From Elysia chlorotica (Eukaryota; Mollusca; Gastropoda; Plakobranchidae): a stretch of DNA of 64,000 nt. Position 1 is the stretch's first letter. Each line of letters begins with the position of its first letter. The stretch is from assembly GCA_003991915.1 (NCBI GenBank), contig RQTK01000007.1, positions 389,528 to 453,527 of the forward strand, read 5' to 3'. Shown piece after piece: positions 12,118 through 22,410 of the stretch. The notes under the pieces were generated by a model. The model was not told the origin of the DNA. It did no database searches and saw nothing but the letters and a program-made list of their open reading frames with translations. Both the position numbers and the translations under genes were made by a program.

Positions 12118-12345
12118 AGCACACACTTCCAGTCTCATGCTCCACGTCTAAGCTACAGCGACCGGGTGATTCTTGACAGAAGGCAAGCACTAAGGGTCGA
12201 GCTATTGGTAGTGGTAGAGAACGCGGCGTCAAAACAAAAGAGCCGAGTTTTGTCCCATGATCAGGAGAGAGGAAAGGTTCGTCCCCTACTAGTTGCATCG
12301 GTGTGGGTATTTATGAGTATTATGTGACAGACTGCGACACACGTG

Positions 12346-12348
<3 letters not shown>

Positions 12349-12389
<41 letters not shown>

Positions 12390-12434
12390 GCTCTCTTTCT
12401 CTCTATCTCGCTCTCTCTCCGTCTCTCTTTCTTT
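12349..12434. repeat. (CT)n microsatellite, interrupted
   Basis: About 15 perfect CT units followed by interrupted CT/CTTT. The Arg/Glu-rich minus-strand open frame here is a repeat artefact. Confidence 0.9.
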
Positions 12435-13473
12435 CTTCCTTTTTGCGTCACGTAAACTTGTCAGACATTTTAAAACGTCGGACGTTTCCACGATGTAGCC
12501 TAGTTGCTTAAAATTTCAACGAACTAACAAGCACGAATGAATGAATTCAATGAGAGTAAGATTCACCACAGCTTAAGTAAAAATGGACATGGTGTTGACG
12601 GGGAAGCCAACCTCTTCTAATATGTTTCTATGCGACTCCGATCCCAGTTTCCTTAATCATACATTCATACGACTGTGTCATTAGTAATGAGATTTCGCTA
12701 AAAGTTATTCCATTTTGATAGGAGACGTGAGAAAGCTTCAACACACACAAAAGTCATAGCGCCATCTTAATTATGATCCAGGTGGGTTTTTTCCCTGAAG
12801 ACTATAAAAAGGCGCACAGTTTAGTATCACTTAATCTTCTTGGGATTTTATATTTAATTTATTTAAAGCGCGATACATGGTTTCATTTTTATGGTTTAAT
12901 AAACATTTACCGGTTTCTAGTAGATGGGAAATCGAACACCTATCACACATCCATTCCCTCGGTTACATCCAGTCTCAGAAAATAATGACCTCAGATAGAC
13001 TCTAGAGCCACCAAGACGACCAGGCGGCCTATCAAATGAGTCCAAAAATCAATGCGACCGGAGGTTGTTCTGGGGTGTCGTGTTCCAACCTCTGTAGATC
13101 TTAGACCGAGATTCTATGACCTCCTAAAAGTCTACTGAGAAGATGAGAAGCTTCCGGGAAAACTCTGATCGAAGGTATCATTTCCCTTGCTATTTTCTTA
13201 ATTGAACATTTACGTCTGTGGGCATTTTCGCCATTAATTTTACTTTCATTACTCCTTCAGTGGTCAGTCAAACAGAGTGCTCATGTATACAATCTCTGAA
13301 CTTAGGGAAGCTGTGGAAATCACTTTCAGATAAAAGTCTACACCAGATGGTATACTGTGTACATTAGGATTAATATGTACAGTAGCAAAAGAAATATAAA
13401 CAGGTGTATTTTCTACTGAAATTTCAAAAATAATTTCAATTATTTACATAGTTAAAATAGTTAATGATAGTGT
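12435..13473. other. no gene seen; one acceptor-like site
   Basis: Mostly AT-rich. A strong acceptor (cattactccttcag) ends at 13260. Two frames after it are open for 23-29 codons, but neither has a convincing donor or composition, so no exon is called. Confidence 0.3.
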
Positions 13474-13475
13474 TG

Positions 13476-13740
<265 letters not shown>

Positions 13741-13742
<2 letters not shown>

Positions 13743-14440
13743 AAAATGATTTTGAGGGCATCAGATAAATACCGTGTCTTGTTTCTTCTTTCTTCCCTAG
13801 GTTATGGATTCGAGAAAGCGATAAATTAAATTGAATTTATATGCATTTACATGCTTTTTTTATTGGTCGACAATGCATATTTGTCTCTGGGGCGAAAGTG
13901 ATGTGAGGAAAGTTTCGTTTTATTGAATCGGTGTATTTTGTAATTGTCCCTATAATTATGCTCATGTGACAAATTTGCAGTCATCGGTTTTTTAGTACAA
14001 GAAAGCGTACTTGTTCTATTAGCGCGTGTCTATCAGTTGTTGAGCTATGCTCTTCTGCCTTCTTTGTTATGACTTATACTAATCGAAGTAAGTTGTCTTA
14101 GGCTGACGGGCCATAGAACTACACGTTACATGCTTCACGCTACATGTTACACATACAAGTTTCATACCCTGGGCTATATAAATTCACACTATCATGCCAC
14201 ATGTTTCATATTTTGCGAAAGACAGAGGGATTCTGTTTTATTTTCTCCGAAGATGAATTCTTCCGACGAAGAAGATCTTCTGATTTTGCTTTTGTTACGA
14301 AGAAGACGAAAACGAAAGAGACAAAGCATAACATGGTGCTGAGAATCACGGGGAGAGTACCAGCGTACATGCCTTCATCTTCTTGAGAATCCTGATTAAG
14401 AACTCTTTTTAATTATACGAGGATGTCGTACAGTACTTAC
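13741..14440. other. AT-rich stretch with unclear signals
   Basis: No domain recognised. A strong plus-strand donor (TCGAA then GTAAGTTG) near 14086 follows 16 open codons after a weak acceptor; not called. The 14210-14340 part is GA-rich. Confidence 0.3.
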
Positions 14441-14486
14441 AATGCGTTGGAGTCACTTGTGCCGGGACGTCTAAAGCCAGATCAAA
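14441..14486 (-). CDS. candidate minus-strand microexon
   Basis: Read on the minus strand, a strong acceptor (gattgattttctccag) precedes 46 bases that end at a strong donor (CATT then GTAAGTACTG). Only one frame is open: 15 codons (Phe-Asp-Leu-Ala-Leu-Asp-Val-Pro-Ala-Gln and on), entered in phase 0 and left in phase 1. Both splice sites are close to consensus, but the exon is very short and no partner exon was found. Confidence 0.25.
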
Positions 14487-16762
14487 CTGGAGAAAATCAA
14501 TCTCAGCGGAAGAAAAGCTCAACATTACTCTAAGGTTGGAACTATAATAACATTTCAAAGGTAATAAAGTGTGTAGTATCATACAAGAGACACATACATT
14601 TTACACACACCTAATGGACACGTGCATGCATGCATACATACACAGAGGAAAACCAAACAAAAAATACAAACTTCAAACAGTGATATTCAAATACTTTATG
14701 CACGAATTTTAATGAAAAGTAACATGAATTCGGCTGTACGTTCAGAGTGGAGTTCACTGAATATAAGAATTCCTGGGTCCAGGAGCGCTCTTGCCAAACT
14801 GAACAGTCTCCTTAACTTTGGGATCCCACGGAGCTCTGAGGACATTGACTAAAATGAGCTCTGCCCGGAACGCAAGGGGGATTGTTGGGCTTGCTCAGAC
14901 ATCTGGCATTGTGGCAGGTTTTGAAAAGGATTGAAAGTGGTATTACTTGTAGGATGGTAGTAGGATTGGGATGATGATGATGTACTGACATTGAACTGCT
15001 GAGGGGTGATGCAATCGAAGCACCTGTTCTTCGTCGTTTGTGGTCACCCTGTCTACCCTATCGTTGATCATCGTCAAATTTACCGTGGTGGCCACCCTAG
15101 TGACCGTACGCTTCATCCTTACTTGAGAGCGGCATAATCGCGGGAGCGTCATCTTTGGATGTCATCGTTGGACCATCATCGTTGGATCGTCGTCGCCCGA
15201 AACCATAAGTGTTTTTCTAGCGCTCAAATTGTCTTAAATACACAATCTAGCCTCCAGTCTTAGTTAGTGTTTACGGGCCCTTTAACTGTTTTTGATCCAG
15301 ACTCGTGTGCTGAGTATTTTCCCAGGTACATCATTACTTAACATTTTGTACTTAAATATATATTTGTGTTTATCATGTAAACGCTGATTTTTTTTTTGGG
15401 GATTAACTATAATATCTCGAACTGCCAAAATTCGTTAGTCGTTTGCTATTTTTCCCGTGATTTATCTTGTCCCTTGTTGGCACTAACACCCTTGCCCCGT
15501 CCAGCCGAATACATGGAGTGAACACAGTTTAGCCCTCACACGCGTCTTAGTGGGTCTATCGTGGTTTAGAACTCGAGGTGTTAAGGTTGTAAGAAAGGAT
15601 TTTTGCACGTCTGTACTCAGAACATTAGGATTGTGATAGTAAAAAGGAGTCCATCCAGAGTGATTACCGTCACACGCTGGCTTGTCCTTGTGATGGTTTC
15701 TTGGCGTGCTCATCTCTGGATAAGCTGGCCACCGAGTCAGAGCATACTGTTTGTGGAGAGCTGATTTCACCGTATAACTAATGCGATCCATTTAAGTATT
15801 GTTATGTCAGCGCTGATGCAGTGATAATTTATGTTAAACTTAAATTATGACACAGGTCGTGATTTTCAAACCAGAGAGGGTTTTATTGATTTAGTGAAAG
15901 TAGAATAATAATTATTCTAGTAGAGTATTTTCTTCCTTATCCATCTGCCGAGATTCTAGAAGTTTTGCATAATACGTTCAACGAAGACAAACATAAAAAT
16001 GTTCGCATTATATATAAATCTATGCTGAAAACAACTGGTAAGATATAAGTGCGGACATTTGTATGAAGGTAAGCTTATGTTGCACGACTGAAAGCCCTAC
16101 CTAAATATTAATACTGGACGCACCATTTCAATAGGAATGGTTTTAAAATATACTAATAGGGTCAGAACTTAACCGTTGGCGTCTATTTAAGGAGTGGGCA
16201 CAAAGAATAAAGATTTAGATATATCATTACTAAAACTAATTAGCCAAAAAAGCGCATTTACCCTCTCCAACGACATAATATGATTATTCAATCGGGCATT
16301 ATTTACGACGTATTGTCACACCATGCAATCCTGAGCGAAGGAGAATCATAAACACAAGGAAGAAAACTGAAGTTAAAGGTCTATTTTTACACGCAAAAGA
16401 ACCATTAGCGATACAATTTTTGTTTCATGGACTTTTCGAACCGTTTTTTTTTTATTAAAGATGTTGCCATAACCAATACTACATTAACTTTTAAGATTTA
16501 TTACATAAACTAAAAACAAAGAAAAATATTTTTTTTATTGAAAAAAGGTGTCGGCATAGTCAGGTAGAGTTGTTTTAATTGATTTGCGTGCAAATGTCCA
16601 TCACTCACTGTATTCATTGTTTTCAAATGGAGTGACAATGTTTGAAAACGTGTAGAGATGAAATTTTCAAAAAAATTCTAAATTTTGAAATAATTATAAT
16701 CAAACAATATTAACATAAAATACTCAATAAAAAGTCCTTCTATTTTTAAGGTCTCTGTGCAG
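14487..16762. other. unclassified stretch, GC-richer between 14.8 and 15.8 kb
   Basis: From about 14800 to 15800 GC content is clearly higher than around it, with a short gatgatgatg patch near 14968 and imperfect 'catcgttgga' repeats near 15160-15185. The 102-codon minus frame at 15483-15791 has no recognisable motif. It could be an old transposon or part of an untranslated region. The remainder is AT-rich and empty. Confidence 0.3.
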
Positions 16763-16935
16763 CATTGTACTAAACGCAACACTGCCATTCTTCCAGCGGA
16801 CTCTGTATGCCACCTCAAACATGCAATGATCAAAGCATTAATAAATCAACATTATTCATTGCCTGTCAATAAAGTTGCGAAACCCCGTTGTTTGTTAATA
16901 TGGTCTAGGCAGAATCAAAAGCAAGGCATCAGGGG
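16763..16935 (+). CDS. candidate internal exon, unknown gene
   Basis: A fair acceptor (aaggtctctgtgcag) opens 57 codons in phase 0 and the segment closes at a good donor (AGGGG then GTGAGAAT), leaving two bases (phase 2 out). The peptide is mixed and basic, with Cys residues (His-Cys-Thr-Lys-Arg at the start, Lys-Pro-Arg-Cys-Leu-Leu-Ile-Trp later). Its out-phase does not join to the candidate exon at 18300, which needs phase 1. No family is recognised. Confidence 0.3.
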
Positions 16936-18299
16936 GTGAGAATAATTTGCATTGACTTTCAGATCAATAAAGAACATTAGACAAAGGCACTTAAGGCGAT
17001 GTTGGCAAAGGAAATATATTTCTCATCACCATAAAATGTAACCGTTAATCATCATCAATTTAATGACAAAATTATTTTGTTTCTTAAAGATGAATGTCAT
17101 TTTCGTATTTAAGCACATGACCGATTTAAAACGAGTTGTGGCCGTAAAGAATCACTCAGGTGAACCTAAGAGACGTTAAACCCTGAACACTCAAACGAGT
17201 GGTCTGGACAATTCATAACCGGTTTTTTTTCAAACGAGGCACTGCTTTCTATGGAAATGTATAACTTTTATGCATTTCCTGAAAATCGATAAGTCTTTTA
17301 TGTGTCTCAGCATGATTTTGAATTCATTGTTTTCAGTTAAACAAAGATATTGTCTGTATTAAATGAAACATACATTGATAATGTTTTATGGTTTTAAGCA
17401 AGCCATTTTTAATAATTTGAGACATATTTCTCTATACTGCTTTGCAAGGAACTGATGTATGGTTTAAAAACAGATATAGCAGCTTTTCACAAAAGTGTGA
17501 CGCCATTTTTTCTATATACAAAAAAAAACAAAAACAAACCCAACGGTAAAAAATGTCATTGTTCTTTGCCTCGAGAAAATATATATTATTATATATAAGT
17601 GAAATAAGTTTTCATTTCAACTAATAAAAAAGCTATTAATATTTTTCGTTTAAAACTGTAAAACATACCATTTTATTATCCTTTGATTAATCAATATGCT
17701 TTTACACGTACTCACATACTCATAAATAGTATGACATTGCACATTTTTTCATTTAGCCTTTTAAATATTTTTTTTGGTCACAATTTTGAATGTTCTCTGA
17801 CAGCTTTTTGTAGAAAGAATCTTTTATGTCAAAAGGATTATTTTATGAAGGACGTTGTTTTAATTTTTCTTAGCGAACATAAAGCCTACTAGAAATCGTT
17901 TTATTCTATCTAAACATTGATTTATTAACCACTTGTTCATATTTTTTACTTCTCAACATGATTACTAGTTTCTGCTCTTTGAAAAATGTAAATTAGTTAT
18001 AGACCTTTTCTTATCGATTTGTTAATTTCATGTCTTATTGTTTAGCTCCAAATGAAATAACAAGCCTATGTGTGTTTCTATTATGATTATTATGTCTAAA
18101 TCGGACTTACTTTTTTACGTTGAGTAACTTTTTAGTTTAGCAATATCGTAGTATACACAAACATTCCAATTCCCTTTGCCACAGTGCTTCAATGCAGGCC
18201 AAGCAAGAACACGGGGGAATCCATCTCGTTTTATTCCTGCCCAAGACTTTTCTCTTATTTTAACGACACTAGGTAATCTGTGATCAATAGATTTGTCAG
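16936..18299. other. AT-rich stretch, no gene seen
   Basis: Very AT-rich; short hydrophobic open frames such as 17683-17892 reflect T-richness. A minus-strand donor motif lies near 18108 without an exon behind it. Confidence 0.35.
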
Positions 18300-18502
18300 A
18301 ACAGCGGGTGTGTCAATTTAAGTTGAAATCTTTATTATCACGCGAAGAGGGGAGAGAGAGTATGAACAATGTGCATCCACGAGAAAGTCTAGGTGCTGAC
18401 TTTGACGATAGGAAACTAACCAAGCAACCAGGCAGAAATCGTCTGACGCAGATGAAGAAGCTTGCACTAAGTTTGGACAAGTCTCAGGAGAGCCTTGTGT
18501 GA
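18300..18502 (+). CDS. candidate 3'-terminal coding exon, unknown protein
   Basis: After an acceptor-like gatttgtcag come two leading bases (phase 1) and 66 open codons to a TGA at 18500-18502. The peptide is hydrophilic and charge-rich, like a cytoplasmic C-terminal tail (Arg-Glu-Glu-Gly-Arg-Glu-Ser early, Leu-Gly-Ala-Asp-Phe-Asp-Asp-Arg in the middle, Asp-Lys-Ser-Gln-Glu-Ser-Leu-Val at the end). The C-terminal Glu-Ser-Leu-Val resembles a class I PDZ-binding motif (Ser/Thr-X-hydrophobic). A possible poly(A) signal AATAAA lies at 18945-18950. The overlapping minus-strand frame is also open, which weakens the case. No family is recognised. Confidence 0.33.
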
Positions 18503-19096
18503 CGACAGTCTTGGCCGATGCATTGATCCGAATGATGAGCACTATTGGGTGGTTCTAGATGGCAGCTGCTCGTCTTAACCACCGTTGAAATTCGATTTGC
18601 TTGGCATCGCTCCCAATCGCACTGCCATCTCTCTGCCTGGCTACACCGGTTACTGGCTTCAAAACTTGTCCACTCTGTCAGAGTTCAACTTTCATAAACC
18701 TGTGCAGCTCGTCGTTTTTGTTCGTGCATGGTCACATTTTAGTAAATTTACTTTAACTTTATAAGTAATAATTCTTTTACCCTAAAACCATAGGGTTTTA
18801 TTAAAGATGATTTAAAAAAATCTTTCTATTATCTTTGATATGCTCTCATTAACTTTCAGGAAGGTTTTGTAGGATATCGATTAGCAGATTTTGCCAAAAA
18901 CAAAGAATGTTCTACTTCAGCCTGCTGGTCCAGGAAGTCTCATCAATAAAGGCGGCTTCTCAACACCTTGATGCTTGGTTGAACATTAACAGCAACGGCA
19001 GTAGCATCAACTGGGGCTTAGCAAGTGTGATGTCAATGAAACTTTAATTACAAGATGCGCTTCCATTTTACATTTAAGTAGTTTTGAACAAGAGTA
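18503..19096. other. possible 3' UTR, otherwise unassigned
   Basis: GC-richer to about 18720, then AT-rich; AATAAA at 18945-18950. No element recognised. Confidence 0.3.
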
Positions 19097-19325
19097 CGAG
19101 AGAGAGAAAGATAGCGAGAGAGAGAGAGAGATAGCGAGAGAGATATAGAGAGACAGAGACAGAGAACAGAGAGACGGAGACAGAGAGACACAGAGAGAGA
19201 TGGAGACAGAGAGGGAGAGAGATAATGAACTAGAAAAAGAAAAGGAGGAAGGCGGTGAGATATACGCCATGAGACAGATACACTGACGCGCGCACACACA
19301 CACAAACACACACACACACACTCAC
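19097..19325. repeat. interrupted (GA)n then (AC)n microsatellite
   Basis: GA/GACA/GATA-type purine repeats to about 19220, then AC repeats at 19294-19320. Confidence 0.9.
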
Positions 19326-20290
19326 AGCGACAGACAAACAGTCAAGCACAGGAGAGACTTCCAGTTCCAGATTTAAAAAAGAGGCGGTGAGGAAGCGACT
19401 TAGGTATTAAGTTAAATATGTAATCGAAGTAAATGAACTTGAATTAATATGATTCTGACTCGGCTCAAAATTATTAAAAGATTGAAATACTGAATGATAA
19501 TGAAAGGCAGCTTTTCAGACAATATCTTAATATGAACATGTAATGTAGATTTGTTATAAAGAAAACTTGAAAGAATTTTGATAGAGAAACTGTGAAAGGT
19601 AAGGAGACAAAATGAAGACACAGAGAGAAAGGAAATAGTGTTTATGGTAATGGTATTTTTCTCTTCTTTTGTCTACAGCACACTGTGTTTCATTAACGTT
19701 TTAGATCTGTTCAGACGGTCAGAGAATCAAGTTTAAGGTCAAAGAGTGTAAGTACTGGTAATGTTGTTGCGTGCAACCACCCAACTTGAGGAGACTGAAA
19801 GAGTTAAGCCAGGTCGAGGTCGGCACCTGAACTGAAAGTGAGTGACACCTGATGGGCTTCGTGTGTCTTTTAAGTTTTAGTTATTACATGCAAGATTTCC
19901 TGAAAAAAGTCATTTTACTGACCTTTAAAAACTCTTTTGTCTGATGTAAATATTTGAAACGGAGGTGAAATTAAAGGGTTGTGGTACCATTAGTTTCTTA
20001 AAGACCTAATGCTAATTTAGCTTAGTTATTTAAGGGGTTCGAAAATACTCAAAAAATATTGTTATGTAAAACATGTTTTCAAGATTGGTTTATCTTGTCT
20101 TTAATCACAGAAGGCAACGTTTTGTGTCTACTTTATGCTATAGAATTAGACTTTTAGAATAATGTTTCATGTGAAAATGTGAGAGCGAAAAGAAAAGTTC
20201 TATAAACTCAAAACCCCATCTTTTAGTTTCTCAAAACATTCCTTCTTTTAAAGTTGTTATCTATCCCTGTGTAACAATTCGACAGTTTAT

Positions 20291-20291
<1 letters not shown>
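19326..20291. other. AT-rich stretch with a possible non-coding exon
   Basis: Between 19679 and 19747 a strong acceptor (cttcttttgtctacag) and a strong donor (AGAGT then GTAAGTACT) bracket 69 bases with stops in all three frames. If spliced, this would be a non-coding or UTR exon. Nothing else is recognised. Confidence 0.25.
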
Positions 20292-20343
<52 letters not shown>

Positions 20344-20345
20344 TT
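20292..20345. repeat. (CT)n microsatellite
   Basis: About 22 perfect CT units with a short imperfect end. Confidence 0.92.
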
Positions 20346-21684
20346 GTTTTTATATACATGTATATATTTCTGTTCCTGTATATTTCTCTGTCTATCCAGC
20401 TTCTCTCTCTCTTTCTTGCCACTAAGTTCTGTTTCTGTAATTTTGCTAGCAAAAATGTTTTTCCTATACTATTTAACTTTACTGTTTCTACCGCCGTACC
20501 TTTCATGACAACAATGGTAGACACTTGCCACAATTGGTAATACGTGTCATTTTTTGCATAATAGCAAAACAAAATGTTTTAAAACCTGAATGAATTACCT
20601 TCCGATAATCCGCAGTTTTAGATAGACAGCTTCATCAGCATCATTGTGTGCCGTGCCCGTTTGCGTCGGTGACCATGTTTCTCTACACCTACTGTCATCG
20701 CATTTCACTGATTCCTCCTATCCATTTTTCCAGCCTGTCCCAGATATTTCCTCTCTGTTTGCCTGTCGCTTTTTTTTGCTTCCTTTTTCCAGTTGTCAAT
20801 ATTTTTAATTATGTCTGCGCATGCCATCTTACTCAACCACAATGTTTAATGAACCATATTTTCATTTCCAATATATTGATACAAGATTAAGAAGTTTTGT
20901 GCATGTAGTTTGGTGGTTAAGTTGGTATGATATTTCATTACTTGCCATTACAAAACTGTTTACTTTGTTAGTACTAAAAAAACGTTATACATGTATATCT
21001 GTTAGTGGAGGGGCGTAGGGTATAAAATGGGATGACATAATAAAGGAAATCGTATTACGTGGGATAGCCAGGGAAAACGAAAGGGAACAAATAAAGAAGG
21101 CAATATCTAGCTTCGTTTATAAAATTAATTACTGTGTGGTATTCCAGCTAGATATTGAAAAGGATCCATTACTTTAAAGCCATACTCTTCTATCTGTGAT
21201 TATTTTTCCAGAGAGTATGTCATACTCTAAACGTGCTTTTCTTAATTGCTCTGTCTTAAGCCTGATTACTAGTACCAAATGCTTGCTGTTTCTGTTTTTG
21301 TTCATTATTTTTGTTTTGTTTTTCATGTCTTTTGATTGTGCAAAGACTAACATGCCTAGATCAGTTTCCCGAGCGAAAAGTTCGGAACCAGCCAGTCCAA
21401 GCATCGTTCTAGATCATCAATGATGACGCTATAGTTTACAAAAGTCTGAGTTTAAGAGATGTGCAGGTTTACACCATTAGCAATTACTAGATCCCAGCAT
21501 AAGAATATTAAAGCAGTTACAATTCCAAACTTCACACTTCAACTCTTTATTTCAATTATTTTCTTAATGTAAAATAGAAAATTTAGAAGGATTTCAGAAT
21601 TGGGGACAATTATTTTGTAAAAAGTTGTTCGACTTTTTAAAAGAGAAGAGAGGTGCTCAACAAGCAGAAGCGTCATACGAGTAA
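20346..21684. other. no gene called
   Basis: The 20648-20890 frame is long but built from pyrimidine-rich sequence, giving a hydrophobic Phe/Leu/Cys peptide, and lacks firm splice sites. Confidence 0.3.
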
Positions 21685-22410
21685 TGTCCCAAAAGTAGGT
21701 TATTGCTATGCTGATCGATGCATTTTTGTACCTTTAGATGACAATAAATGTACCCATCTTGAAAAAATAGCGTGAAGACTTTTCAGCCTTGCTGATACTT
21801 CTCTGATAAACTCGTCATCCGAATCGAACCGTTTCGTGACAAGTGTCGCTTGCGGTGCCCAAACACATGAAAATCTAAGGAGACCAAATCAGGACTATGA
21901 GGGGGATGCTGTAGAATGTTCCGTCTTTACTTTTTAAACCAGTCTTTAGTTTTCTTCGTCATATGGGGCGTGGCATTGTCATGTTGAAAAACGATTTCTT
22001 TGCTCAATCGCCAGGGTCTCTTTCGCCGTATTGCTTATGCAGTTTGTTTAATGCTTCACAGAACCTGAGGCATTAATTGTATAGGCTGCAAGAAGTCAAC
22101 CAAAAGTAGGACCTTTGCATCCCTAAACAAAGGTGCTATTGACTTTTTGACTGAATACTGCAATTTAAACTTTTTCGCACAGGGGAGGATGGATGCTTCC
22201 CCACAACGTGCTTACGTTTAATCGCATTTTTTAAAATTCGCGACGCCAAATTATGACTTGTTTCAGGCTCATAACATCTTCTCCATGTACTCTTACTACT
22301 CGACACGAATTTCAGAAGGAATGTTGCCTTTTGCACTAAAATAGTTTGAAACTACGGATTTCATCCTTTGACCACTGAAGAATTAGGATAGCCGTCTGTG
22401 TTGCCATGGT
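21685..22410 (-). mobile_element. deleted mariner-family DNA transposon
   Basis: On the minus strand a broken mariner (Tc1/mariner superfamily) transposase can be read. It starts near 22405 (ATGGCAACACAGAC) with an N-terminal helix-turn-helix-like region (Ser-Ala-Lys-Gly-Asn-Ile-Pro-Ser-Glu-Ile, then Met-Ser-Leu-Lys-Gln-Val). After a large internal loss it resumes near 22110 with Leu-Leu-Val-Asp-Phe-Leu. The His-Asp-Asn-Ala-Thr-Pro-His block (near 21980) and His-Pro-Pro-His-Ser-Pro-Asp-Leu (near 21905) are the second and third catalytic Asp regions. Frameshifts and stops occur throughout and the first catalytic Asp region is missing. A motif like many mariner ends (gtcccaaaagtagg) sits at about 21690, but a matching inverted repeat at the other end was not confirmed. 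The element cannot make transposase. Confidence 0.8.

Noticed and set aside
12130..12300. tRNA-like segment with ggttcgtcccc
   Set aside because: A- and B-box-like motifs are about 70 bases apart with no supporting structure or second copy.
13261..13349. Exon-like segment after a strong acceptor
   Set aside because: Two frames are open, the donor (ATG then GTATAC) is weak and the peptides are not convincing.
14800..15800. Possible LTR or transposon body
   Set aside because: GC is raised, but no terminal repeats, primer site or protein motif could be found.
20648..20890. 81-codon hydrophobic frame
   Set aside because: Pyrimidine-rich sequence explains the hydrophobic translation; splice sites are weak.
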